This document shows, one piece after another, positions 50,300-59,060 of a stretch of 64,000 nucleotides of DNA. Origin of the DNA: Poriferisulfidus sp965221375 (GTDB lineage Bacteria; Pseudomonadota; Gammaproteobacteria; Poriferisulfidales; Poriferisulfidaceae); NCBI GenBank assembly GCA_965221375.1, contig OZ244883.1, positions 186,001-250,000 of the forward strand, given 5' to 3'. The notes beneath the pieces are model-generated. The model was not told where the DNA came from, searched no databases, and saw only the letters and a program-made list of their open reading frames with translations. A program made the translations under genes and the position numbers. The stretch's first letter is position 1; each line of letters starts with the position of its first letter.

Positions 50300-52063
50300 T
50301 CATTCCCGGTCGAGAAAATTGCGCAGCAGTTCGGAGCGGCTGGGATGGCGCAATTTGCGCAGGGCCTTGGATTCGATCTGGCGAATGCGCTCGCGCGTCA
50401 CCTCAAACTGCTTGCCGACTTCCTCCAGGGTGTGGTCCTGGTTTTGGTCGATGCCGAAACGCATGCGCAGCACTTTCGATTCGCGCGGGGACAAAGTACT
50501 GAGAGCCTCCCGAACGGCTTCGGTGATGGCAAGGCGCACCGCCTCCTCATCCGGCTTTTCCTGTGCGGAGTCTTCCAGCCGGTCGCCGATGTGCAGATCG
50601 CTATCATCTCCGACCGGGGTCTCAATGGACACCGGGTCGCGAGCAATGGTCTGCACCCGCCGAACCTTGTGGGCGGCCAGATGCAGACTCGCCGCCAACT
50701 CTTCCGTGGTCGGCTCGCGGTTTTGCTCCTGCATGATTTTGCGGGAGACTCGGTTGGCCTTGTTGATCGTTTCGGTCATATGCACCGGAACCCGAATGGT
50801 CCGGGCCTGGTCGGCAATGGAGCGGGTGATTGCCTGGCGGATCCACCAAGTTGCGTAGGTGGAAAACTTGAAGCCGCGGCGGTATTCGAATTTGTCGACC
50901 GCTTTCATCAGGCCGATATTGCCTTCCTCAATCAGGTCCAGAAAATGCAGGCCGCGGTTGGTGTACTTTTTGGCAATGGAAATCACCAGTCGTAAATTCG
51001 CTTCCACCATTTCGTCCTTGGCCTTCTGCATCCGGGCTTCCGCCTCGTGGAGAACACCCAGCACCCTTTTCATTTCCGCATAACTCAACAAGTAGGTGGC
51101 CTCGAGTTTCAGCAACTTTTGCTGACGACGTTTAAGGGTCTCGCGCATGTCGCGTAGCCGGTCCTTGTACGCCACCGTGCGCCGACGCAGCAACTTGTTG
51201 GCCCAACTCAGATCCGTGGCGTAGAGAGGGAAATCCTGGTCGAAAACCTCTTTTGACATGCCGACGTCCAGGCAACATTCCTGGATTTCCTGTTCCGCAT
51301 CGCGCAGTTCGTGGTCCAGATGGGCCGCCGAACGCAGCAGCTCCTGCTGTAACGGGGCCGGTAATTGAAACTTGACAAAATCTTCCGCCACCTCCAGGCG
51401 CCGCTGCCGATACGTGCGCTCATTGCGGCGAACGTGCTTGCGCTGGGCGGCCGCATGCTGCTTGCTCAAGCGAAGGAAACGACTGTGGATCTGTCGCGAA
51501 GACGGCGGTTGGCGGTCCGCGTCGGCATCGCCGATCTCGGTTTTCTTGGGCTGCTTGCGAAGGTCCTGGAAACCGACGACGAGTTCTTCCGGATTCAGTT
51601 TCTTTTCCCGAAAGGCCTGATATTTGTCCAGCAGCTGCATGACAAGGGTCGGCAATTGCGCCAGGGCATGGGCAACGTCGCATTGACTGCGTTCAATGCG
51701 TTTGGCGATTTCGATTTCTTGTTGCCGGCTGAGCAGACTGACTGCCCCCATCGCCTGCATGTACATGCGGATGGGGTCGGTCGTTACCTGGTCCTCCGAG
51801 GCCGCCGCTGCTTCTGCGGCAATGTCGTCTTTTTCGGAGTCGTCAATCAGGGTTTCTTCGTCTTCGTCGGGGTCGCTCTCCAATACTTCAATACCGGCGT
51901 CCAGCAACGCCTCCAATACCAAATCCAGGGCCTCGTCTTCGAGTTCGGTCGCCAAGTACTGGCTGATTTCCTTGAGCGAAACCTGCCCGTGTTTGCGCCC
52001 GTAAGCCAGCAGGTCTTCCAAATGCGGGTCCGGCTCCGCAGAGGCGGCGGCAATTTTGCTCAT
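50300..52063 (-). CDS. rpoD: RNA polymerase sigma factor RpoD (copy 1, canonical)
   Basis: Primary sigma-70 factor, 587 aa from ATG 52063. A TTG two codons earlier is also open. Region 1.1 and 1.2 are at the N-terminus with an acidic linker, then the non-conserved region. Region 2 core is GNIGLMKAVDKFEYRRGFKFS and TYATWWIRQAITRSIADQ; the -10 recognition residues Q and T are both present (RQAIT). Region 4.2 VTRERIRQIESKALRKLRHP with SRSELLRNFLD is fully canonical. I take it as the housekeeping sigma. It lies 71 bases after a second rpoD-like gene in the same direction. Confidence 0.95.
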   Translation of the reverse strand: MSKIAAASAEPDPHLEDLLAYGRKHGQVSLKEISQYLATELEDEALDLVLEALLDAGIEVLESDPDEDEETLIDDSEKDDIAAEAAAASEDQVTTDPIRMYMQAMGAVSLLSRQQEIEIAKRIERSQCDVAHALAQLPTLVMQLLDKYQAFREKKLNPEELVVGFQDLRKQPKKTEIGDADADRQPPSSRQIHSRFLRLSKQHAAAQRKHVRRNERTYRQRRLEVAEDFVKFQLPAPLQQELLRSAAHLDHELRDAEQEIQECCLDVGMSKEVFDQDFPLYATDLSWANKLLRRRTVAYKDRLRDMRETLKRRQQKLLKLEATYLLSYAEMKRVLGVLHEAEARMQKAKDEMVEANLRLVISIAKKYTNRGLHFLDLIEEGNIGLMKAVDKFEYRRGFKFSTYATWWIRQAITRSIADQARTIRVPVHMTETINKANRVSRKIMQEQNREPTTEELAASLHLAAHKVRRVQTIARDPVSIETPVGDDSDLHIGDRLEDSAQEKPDEEAVRLAITEAVREALSTLSPRESKVLRMRFGIDQNQDHTLEEVGKQFEVTRERIRQIESKALRKLRHPSRSELLRNFLDRE

Positions 52064-52134
52064 AGGCAAAGGGAGCGAATGAAAATGCGACGGCGTGGAA
52101 TTGTAGCAGGCCGTCGCACCCGCCGGCCTAACGC

Positions 52135-53895
52135 CTACAATTCGTCGACACAGGCGCGCAACGCTTCGTAACGTCCGAGCTCGCGCAATTTCCGCAATGC
52201 TTGATTTTCAATCTGCCGCACCCGTTCGCGGGTGACGTTCAACTGCTTGCCGATTTCCTCCAGGGTGTGATCCTGGTTGAGGTCGATGCCAAACCGCAGA
52301 CTCAACACGGTCGCTTCCTGGGGTGACAGGCTGTCCAAGGCCTCGTTGAGCAGCTGGCTCAGGTTCTTGTGTTCCGCCAACTCGTCCGGGGCTTCCATTT
52401 TCTGGTCGACCAGCGTGTCGACGATGCGCAGGTCGCTGTCCTCGCCGCCCACCGGCGTCTCCACCGACAAGGCGCTTTGGGCCGCACGCATAATCAACTG
52501 CACTTTGCTTTCCGGCATGTCAATCAGCTCAGAGATTTCCGGAACGGTCGGCTCTCGACCTTTTTCCTGCATGATCTGGCGAGACAGGCGCTTGACCTTG
52601 TTGATCATCTCCTGCATGTGCACCGGCACCCGAATCGTTTTGCCCTGATCGGAGATGGCGCGATGAATGGCCTGACGAACCCACCAAGTCGCGTAAGTGG
52701 AGAACTTGAAGCCGCGGCGGTATTCGAATTTGTCGACCGCTTTCATCAGGCCGATATTGCCTTCCGACACCAGGTCCAACAGGTGCAGACCGTGCTTGGT
52801 GTGTTTGCGGGCGATGGAGACCACCAGACGCAAGTTGGCGCTGACCATGTCGGCCTTGGCCTGGTTGGCTTCGGCGTTGGCCGCCTGCAGCTCGCTGCAC
52901 CGCTGGCGCAATTCATCCAACGTCAGCCGATGAGAAGTGGCGGTCTGAATCAGGGTCCGCTGGTGCGCTTCAATAGACTCCCGCGCTTCGCGCAAGAACG
53001 CCCGGCCCGGCAGATTGCGCCGCGACAGGTTGTACATCCACTTCGGATTGGTGGCGTTCTTGGCGAAATCCTGTTCAAAGGATTCCGCGTCCATGCCGGC
53101 CGCCAGGCAGGCCCGGCGAATGGCGTCTTCACTGGCGTACAGGCTGTCGCGCGTACGCAGCATGAGGTCCTGCATTTCCGCGATGATCGGGGGAGCGAGA
53201 CGAAACGAAATCAAATGCTCCGCGACCGCGGTCCGACGTTTCAAGTAGGCGTTCGGGCTGCGGCGCGTGTTGCGACCCAGCACCGCCTCGTGCAGCTGCT
53301 CCAGTTTTCGAAAGCGGTTCTGCACCATGCGCGCGGACGGGTGGGTGACCTTTTTGGCCGTATCCTTGTTGACTTCGCTTGCATCCGGCTGCTTGCGCGG
53401 GTCCTGAAAGCCCAGAATCAGGTTGGCCGGTTTCAAGTCACCGCTTCGATATTCTTCATAACGCTCCAACACCAGGTCCACCAGGTTGGGGCAAAAAGCC
53501 ATGGCGTACAGCGCGGCGCCCTGGCTGCGTTCCAGCCGCTGCGCCAGCTCAATTTCCTCACGGCGGGTCAGCAGGGCGTACGCGCCCATCGAGCGCATGT
53601 AAATCCGCACCGGGTCCGAGGTCGGCGTGTCGTCTTCCAGATGCTCAATCAGGGCCGCGGCGTTTTCGTCAAGCAGGCCCCGGTCATCGTCGTCCTGTTC
53701 CAGAATCTCAATGCGCGAGTCTTCCAGGCTTTCGACGATATGAGCAATCATCTCATCGTCGTAATAATCCGCCAGTTGCTTGTGAATTTCGCTCAGCGTC
53801 AGATGGCCCTGCTCCTGGCCGCGGGCAAACAACTCGTTTACCACACTCTCCTGGGGAGTGAAGGCCTGGGCGTGCGAAGTACCAGAGTAAGTCAT
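52135..53895 (-). CDS. RpoD-family sigma factor (tandem paralogue, copy 2)
   Basis: A second full-length sigma-70 family protein, 586 aa, with the same domain order as copy 1 including a region 1.1, an acidic linker and a non-conserved region. Region 2 core is the same as in copy 1 (GNIGLMKAVDKFEYRRGFKFS), but the -10 helix reads RQAIHRAIS, with His at the position of Thr440 in Escherichia coli numbering. Region 4.2 keeps VTRERVRQIE but then diverges (LRELGRYEALRACVDEL). It is clearly an ancient paralogue, not a recent copy. Possible roles are stationary-phase, stress or alternative housekeeping sigma. It is located 71 bases upstream of copy 1. Confidence 0.9.
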   Translation of the reverse strand: MTYSGTSHAQAFTPQESVVNELFARGQEQGHLTLSEIHKQLADYYDDEMIAHIVESLEDSRIEILEQDDDDRGLLDENAAALIEHLEDDTPTSDPVRIYMRSMGAYALLTRREEIELAQRLERSQGAALYAMAFCPNLVDLVLERYEEYRSGDLKPANLILGFQDPRKQPDASEVNKDTAKKVTHPSARMVQNRFRKLEQLHEAVLGRNTRRSPNAYLKRRTAVAEHLISFRLAPPIIAEMQDLMLRTRDSLYASEDAIRRACLAAGMDAESFEQDFAKNATNPKWMYNLSRRNLPGRAFLREARESIEAHQRTLIQTATSHRLTLDELRQRCSELQAANAEANQAKADMVSANLRLVVSIARKHTKHGLHLLDLVSEGNIGLMKAVDKFEYRRGFKFSTYATWWVRQAIHRAISDQGKTIRVPVHMQEMINKVKRLSRQIMQEKGREPTVPEISELIDMPESKVQLIMRAAQSALSVETPVGGEDSDLRIVDTLVDQKMEAPDELAEHKNLSQLLNEALDSLSPQEATVLSLRFGIDLNQDHTLEEIGKQLNVTRERVRQIENQALRKLRELGRYEALRACVDEL

Positions 53896-54289
53896 TAAAT
53901 TTCCAAAATTGCGTCAAAAAATAGGCAATTCCCTATTATCGCATTGAATTTATTGTTTTTCAAGCCCCATTTAAGCGATTTCATGCCCCTTAGGGGGTAT
54001 TTTTTCGGTCATTTACCGCCAAAAATCACTTTAACACCCCGTTTGAGTCGTGCAACGCCTTTTAGTTTCCCGACTCGGCACGGCTCCAAAAAGCCATGCG
54101 ACCTTGATTTTTTCGGTCGCTGGGGGAAAACTTTGTAAAATTCTCCCTTCCTTTCATTTTCAGGTCGTGGGTGTGTGTGTTTCTTTATCGCGGGACGGTC
54201 AAAATTTGCCCAATGTTTGTTGAACAAGAATTTCCAGAGAAAGCCGCACGCCTCCCGGACGGCAGTTCGGGTAATCGGGGAGTAGTGAA
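53896..54289. other. Intergenic region between rpoD paralogue and manC
   Basis: A 394-base gap between divergent genes, holding the promoters of both. No open frame is convincing. It is AT-rich in its first half. It contains the plus-strand terminator listed separately and, near 54170, a GT-rich run (GTGTGTGTGT). The Shine-Dalgarno GGGGAG of manC lies at 54277-54282. Confidence 0.5.
53985..54006 (+). terminator. Intrinsic terminator-like hairpin on the plus strand
   Basis: GCCCCTTAGGGGG followed by TATTTTTTC makes a short hairpin and T-run on the plus strand. No plus-strand gene ends there, so it may end a short leader or small RNA, or attenuate transcription entering from the antisense direction. 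Position is 90 bases upstream of the rpoD paralogue. Confidence 0.4.
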
Positions 54290-55717
54290 GTGACGACCTC
54301 CTCGGTGTTGTGCCCGGTGGTGCTTGCCGGTGGTTCGGGGACCCGGCTGTGGCCGTTGTCGCGGGAACTTTATCCCAAACAGTTCCTGCCGCTCACCGGT
54401 GAGAAAACCATGCTCCAGCATGTGCTTGAGCGGGTTGGAGATTTGCCGCACGACCCGCCCATCATTCTTTGCAATCACGAGTACCGCTTCATTGTGACCG
54501 AGCAATGCCGCCAGTCCGACATGGAGCCTCAGGCCGTCATCCTTGAGCCGGAACGGCGCAATACCGCGCCGGCTGCCGCGCTGGCCGCTTTGCATGCAAC
54601 ACGGGAAGGCGACGACCCGCTGATGCTGGTGTTGCCTGCCGATAATCTCATCGCTTCGGCGGAAGGTTTTCGCGCCGCAGTGGAAAGCGCGCTGCCGTTT
54701 GCCGAGGCCGGGCACATCATGCTGTTTGGAATCAAACCGTTGCGGCCCGATCCGGCATACGGATACATTCTGCCCGGCGCGGCGGTGGAGTCCGGCAGCG
54801 ATGTCGCCGAGATCCAAACCTTTGTTGAAAAGCCGCAGCCGGAGAAGGCCCAGCAGTATCTGGATGCCGGTCCCTGCTACTGGAACAGCGGCATCTTTCT
54901 GTTTCGCGCCAGCGTCTATCTTTCGGAACTGAAAGCGTTTCGGCCGGACATTCTGCAAGCCTGCGAGGCCGCCGCCGCGGAGGAAAGCGTGGATCTCGAA
55001 CTGTTCCGACGCCCCGGTCCGGCGTTTGCGACGTGTCCATCGGAATCCATCGATCGGGCCGTGATGGAGCAGACCCAAAAGGTGCGGGTGGTGCCTGCGG
55101 ACATGGGCTGGACCGATCTCGGTTCATGGAATGCGGCGAAGGAAGCCGAGCCTGGCGATGAGCACGGCAATGCGACGCGCGGCGATGTGCTGACGGTCGA
55201 ATGCAAGGATTCCTATCTGCGCAGCGAAAACCGCTTGCTTGCGGCGATCGGTTTGGAAAAACTGGTGGTGGTGGAGACCGCGGATGCGGTGTTGGTGGCG
55301 GACCGCGACCATGCCGCGGATGTGGGCCTCCTGGTGGACGGGCTGCGCGAGCGCGCCCGCGACGAAGCTCGGGTGCATGCCGTCACCCGCCGGCCGTGGG
55401 GGCAATGGCAAGTCACGGATCGCGGCCCCGGTTTTCTGGTCAAGCGCCTGACGGTTTATTCCGGCGCAACCCTTTCCCTGCAGCTGCATCACCATCGAGC
55501 GGAACACTGGGTCGTGGTCAGCGGAGTGGCGCAAGTGCAGTGTGGTGACGAGCACCTGACGCTGCAGGCGGGCGAGTCTATTTGGATTCCGGTCGAAACC
55601 CGACACCGGCTGGCCAATTCCGGCCCCGAGCTGCTGGAGCTGATTGAGGTGCAGACGGGCGACTGGTTGAGCGAGGACGACATCGAGCGCTTTGAAGACG
55701 ATTATGGGCGTGTCTGA
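54290..55717 (+). CDS. manC: Mannose-1-phosphate guanylyltransferase / mannose-6-phosphate isomerase
   Basis: Bifunctional enzyme (ManC/AlgA/CpsB type) that makes GDP-mannose from mannose-1-phosphate and isomerises fructose-6-phosphate. It is 475 aa with a GTG start at 54290, SD GGGGAG eight bases upstream. The nucleotide-binding motif LAGGSGTRLWPLSRELYPKQ is at residues 12-31, and FVEKP at about 180. The cupin isomerase domain shows HHHRAEHWVVVSGVA near 405. It overlaps the next gene, a glycosyltransferase, by 14 bases, tying GDP-mannose supply to it. Confidence 0.95.
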   Translation: MTTSSVLCPVVLAGGSGTRLWPLSRELYPKQFLPLTGEKTMLQHVLERVGDLPHDPPIILCNHEYRFIVTEQCRQSDMEPQAVILEPERRNTAPAAALAALHATREGDDPLMLVLPADNLIASAEGFRAAVESALPFAEAGHIMLFGIKPLRPDPAYGYILPGAAVESGSDVAEIQTFVEKPQPEKAQQYLDAGPCYWNSGIFLFRASVYLSELKAFRPDILQACEAAAAEESVDLELFRRPGPAFATCPSESIDRAVMEQTQKVRVVPADMGWTDLGSWNAAKEAEPGDEHGNATRGDVLTVECKDSYLRSENRLLAAIGLEKLVVVETADAVLVADRDHAADVGLLVDGLRERARDEARVHAVTRRPWGQWQVTDRGPGFLVKRLTVYSGATLSLQLHHHRAEHWVVVSGVAQVQCGDEHLTLQAGESIWIPVETRHRLANSGPELLELIEVQTGDWLSEDDIERFEDDYGRV

Positions 55718-56837
55718 GAAGGACGCGGCGGTGCGCGAGGTAACCCTTGTCGTGCCGGTTTGGCGCGAGGCTGAGAATATTCAGGCGCTTGCGGAGCGCA
55801 TTGATGGCGTACTTTCCCCCGCCGGAATTAAATGGTCGCTGCTGCTGGTCGATGACGATTCGCAGGATGGCAGCGAGGCCGTGGTGGAGACTCTGGCCCA
55901 ACGATTGCCGGTGCAGATTCATGTGCGCCGCGAGGGGCCTCGCGATCTGTCCCTTTCGGTCATGGAAGGCATTTGGTTGAGCCGCACCGATCACGTGGTG
56001 GTGATGGATGCGGATCTGTCGCATCCGCCCGAGCGCATCCCGGCTTTGCTGGAGGCCCTAGACGACGACTGCGACATCGTGGTGGGCAGCCGCTACGTGG
56101 CTGGGGGCTCACTGGACCCGGACTGGGGCCGGGGCCGGCAATGGAACTCGCGCATTGCGGTGTGGCTGGCCCGCCCGCTCACGACATGCTCCGACCCGAT
56201 GGCCGGATTCTTTGCAATCGACCGCCGTCGCCTTTCGGATCTGACGGGACTGCGGCCGATCGGCTACAAGATCGCGCTTGAACTGATCGTGCGTGGACGG
56301 TTGCGGGTACGGGAGGTGCCCATCGCCTTCGCCGATCGCCAGGCGGGCGAAAGCAAGCTGACGTGGCGCCAGCAGTTGAACTATCTGCGTCATCTGCGCC
56401 GGTTGTATCAGCACCGCTTCGGTTGGCCCATGCGCTTTCTGTTTTTCGGGCTGGTCGGCGCCAGCGGTTTTATTATTGATTTATCAGGTTATTTGGCACT
56501 GCAGTGGGCGGGAATGGAGCACCGTCTGGCGCGTGCCTTGTCCTTTTGGGGTGCGGTCAGTTGGAATTGGTGGTTCAACCGTGTCGTGACTTTCAGCGAA
56601 CGTGAGCGGCGCCCGAGATTGAGCCAGTGGGCCGCGTTTCTGGTGGCCAGCCTGGTGGGCTTCAGCGTCAATTGGGGGAGTTACGTGTGGCTGACATCCC
56701 CGGGAGGCGTTTTTCCCGACCACTTGCTACTGGCGTTTATCTGTGGTGTGGCGCTTGGCGGCATCGTCAACTTCCTGTTCGCCACCTACCATGTGTACCG
56801 CTCAGGACGCGCCGCAACAGAAAACCAACCGGCATGA
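55704..56837 (+). CDS. Polyprenyl-phosphate mannosyltransferase-like GT2 with GtrA domain
   Basis: A 377-aa protein (ATG 55704; a TTG at 55692 is also open). It has a family 2 glycosyltransferase domain like dolichol-phosphate mannose synthase: VTLVVPVWREAENIQAL, the metal motif VMDADLSHPPERIP, and TWRQQLNYLRHLRRLY linking to a GtrA-type four-helix membrane domain (FLFFGLVGASGFIIDLSGY). Enzymes of this type move a sugar from a nucleotide to a polyprenyl phosphate. Overlapping manC and followed by DUF2723 genes with ATGA coupling, it likely makes polyprenyl-P-mannose; the donor sugar is inferred. Confidence 0.88.
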   Translation: MGVSEKDAAVREVTLVVPVWREAENIQALAERIDGVLSPAGIKWSLLLVDDDSQDGSEAVVETLAQRLPVQIHVRREGPRDLSLSVMEGIWLSRTDHVVVMDADLSHPPERIPALLEALDDDCDIVVGSRYVAGGSLDPDWGRGRQWNSRIAVWLARPLTTCSDPMAGFFAIDRRRLSDLTGLRPIGYKIALELIVRGRLRVREVPIAFADRQAGESKLTWRQQLNYLRHLRRLYQHRFGWPMRFLFFGLVGASGFIIDLSGYLALQWAGMEHRLARALSFWGAVSWNWWFNRVVTFSERERRPRLSQWAAFLVASLVGFSVNWGSYVWLTSPGGVFPDHLLLAFICGVALGGIVNFLFATYHVYRSGRAATENQPA

Positions 56838-59032
56838 GTCGAAAGCGCAAGCGGAGACCTCTACCGCAAAAACAGCCTCAGGCAGTGCCTGAAGCGGCGC
56901 CGCCTGCTCCCCCGACCGAAAAAGCCGCACCCCCTGAGACTCCGGTTTCGCGATGGCTGGAGCGATTGACTCTGGCGGCGGCAGTTATCGGACCGCTGGC
57001 GCTTTATGCGCTGACGACGGCCCATACCGTGGTGCTGGAGGACGACGGGCTGTTCCTGATGGCGGCCGCCTCTTTTGGGGTCGCGCATCCTCCCGGCTAT
57101 CCGCTCTACACGCTCATCTGCCATCTGTTCATGCAGCTGCCTTTCGGCTCGCCGGCGTTTTTGGGGCATCTGTCCAGCGGGGTGCTGGGGGCGCTGGCCT
57201 GTGGCGCGGTTTGGTTCTGCGCCCGCTATCTGGGAGCAGGGCCTGTGTCGGCGCTGGCGGCGGCATGGATCTTCGGGGCCTCCGAACATGTCTGGTCGCA
57301 GGCCATCATCGCCGAGGTTTATGCGCTCAACGCGCTGCTGTTCTTTGCCATCTACGCATTACTGCTGAAAGCTGCACAGAATGAGGAGGCTGAGCGGGAC
57401 CGGGCGCTGATTTGGGCGGCGGTTTTGTATGGGTTGAGTCTGGCCAACCACTGGCCGCTGATGGGGTTGGCTTCTTTTGGGCTTTTGCTGGCCGCAGTGC
57501 CGGTCTGGCAGGCGGTGCGCAGTCGCTGGGTGGTACTGCTCGGCGGTTCTTTGTCGGCGGCTACGCTTCCGTATGTGTGGATGGTCGTGCGCAGCCACAG
57601 CGATGCGTTCTTCAACTTTTACGGGCCGATCGACAGTTTGAAGATGCTCTGGTTCCAGATTGGCCGGCAAGGCTATGCCCATGTCGACACCAGCCCGAGC
57701 GCCACCTGGGTCGACCAGTTGCAATTCCTGCAGTGGCTGGGGCACGAGCTGGTTTGGCAACCGACTCTGGCGGGTTTCCTGCTGGCGCTGCTGGGATTTT
57801 GGGTGCTGCTGCGAATGAAACGCTGGGCGGCGGTCGGTTCCGGGTTGTTGGTGATTCTCGGGAATGGTCCCATGGTGATTTTGCTGATGGGACTCGATTT
57901 TGACAGTTTCTACATTTCGATTTTTCGGCCCTTCTCACTGATCTGCTATGGGATTTTGGCGTTGTGGGCCGCAGTCGGTCTGCACTGGCTGCTGGAGCGG
58001 CTGTTTCGAAAATCGTGGCCGGTCGCCGCGCCGGCCGCGACCGCTGCCCTGGTCGGGACCTGTATGGCGGGCGCCTCCGTGGCGGCGCATTGGTCCGTCA
58101 ACAACCAGGCGGATGCGAATTTCACGGAAACCTATGCGCGGGCGATCCTGGACAGTCTGCCGGAAAACGCCGTGTTCGTTGTCTACGATGACGTCGATGT
58201 CGGCCTGCTCGGGTATTACCACTTTGTCGAAAAGTGGCGTCCGGACATCATGCTGACGAATTCGCAGGGGCTGCTCTTCGGCCAAAAAATCATTGATTGG
58301 AGCAAGTCAACGACAAAGAAAATTGAGGCATTGCGCACATTTTTCACCGAGGCGGAAGTTCGCATTTTCTTTCCTTCCGATCCGCTGATCTCCAAACTCG
58401 GGATGAGCATGACGCAGCACGGGTTTATCACCGAACTTCTGCCGAATCAGGAGGGCGAGTATATCGGCGTGAATTTCCATCCGCAGGCGGCGGCGTATTT
58501 TGCGCATCTGCTGGCCTGGCAGCCGGCGCATCGCTGGGAACGGTTATTCCGCAACAAGCGCATGAGCGAATTCGGCCGCTATCTTGGATACTTTCTTCTG
58601 TCCTCCGACACGGATGCGGAATTGATGAAGCGCCTGGAGCCGTCGCTGTTGGTGGCAGAGCAGAATTATTACAGTCTGGGTTCCATGAGCAGTGTCCTGC
58701 TGGAACATGGCGGGGCGGAACACAATCCGCAAATTGCCGACTGGCTGGAGAAGATGCAGCCCTTTTCGGACCCGTCCATGAAAAGAAAACGGGATGTCGC
58801 TTATTTCTTCTACATGCAGGGCATGCTGCAGCATCGTTTGGGCGATAACGATAAAGCGCGGGTGTTTTTCAGAAAATCGTGGCGCGCCCACACCGATCCC
58901 AAAAATCCTTCCCTTGACGCGCTGCAGAGACTGACGCAGCCGTGGCGCAACAAGGGCGGCGCGAAGCGCGCCGCCCCGTCTTCGCTGAAGCGCCCTCTGC
59001 AGGACCCGTTAAGACGTCGTGCGGACAATTGA
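56834..59032 (+). CDS. DUF2723 membrane glycosyltransferase, copy 1
   Basis: A 732-aa integral membrane protein of the DUF2723 family, which includes the O-mannosyltransferase TMEM260. A basic N-terminal tail (MSRKRKRR) leads into about eleven hydrophobic segments with the acidic motif VVLEDDGLFLMAA and GVAHPPGYPLYTLICHLFM near residue 75. Residues from about 440 form a soluble domain ending in TPR-like helices (YMQGMLQHRLGDNDKARVFF). The start at ATG 56834 overlaps the glycosyltransferase stop as ATGA. The frame is open upstream (to 56627) but only inside that gene. It is the first of four tandem copies. Confidence 0.9.
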   Translation: MSRKRKRRPLPQKQPQAVPEAAPPAPPTEKAAPPETPVSRWLERLTLAAAVIGPLALYALTTAHTVVLEDDGLFLMAAASFGVAHPPGYPLYTLICHLFMQLPFGSPAFLGHLSSGVLGALACGAVWFCARYLGAGPVSALAAAWIFGASEHVWSQAIIAEVYALNALLFFAIYALLLKAAQNEEAERDRALIWAAVLYGLSLANHWPLMGLASFGLLLAAVPVWQAVRSRWVVLLGGSLSAATLPYVWMVVRSHSDAFFNFYGPIDSLKMLWFQIGRQGYAHVDTSPSATWVDQLQFLQWLGHELVWQPTLAGFLLALLGFWVLLRMKRWAAVGSGLLVILGNGPMVILLMGLDFDSFYISIFRPFSLICYGILALWAAVGLHWLLERLFRKSWPVAAPAATAALVGTCMAGASVAAHWSVNNQADANFTETYARAILDSLPENAVFVVYDDVDVGLLGYYHFVEKWRPDIMLTNSQGLLFGQKIIDWSKSTTKKIEALRTFFTEAEVRIFFPSDPLISKLGMSMTQHGFITELLPNQEGEYIGVNFHPQAAAYFAHLLAWQPAHRWERLFRNKRMSEFGRYLGYFLLSSDTDAELMKRLEPSLLVAEQNYYSLGSMSSVLLEHGGAEHNPQIADWLEKMQPFSDPSMKRKRDVAYFFYMQGMLQHRLGDNDKARVFFRKSWRAHTDPKNPSLDALQRLTQPWRNKGGAKRAAPSSLKRPLQDPLRRRADN

Positions 59033-59060
59033 TTAGGGACGCAGGAAGGAACCAACCGGT

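Noticed and set aside
52369..53898. A 509-codon plus-strand open frame
   Set aside because: It is exactly antisense to the rpoD paralogue and its translation is low-complexity (Arg/Gln/His-rich), as expected for a shadow of GC-rich coding DNA.
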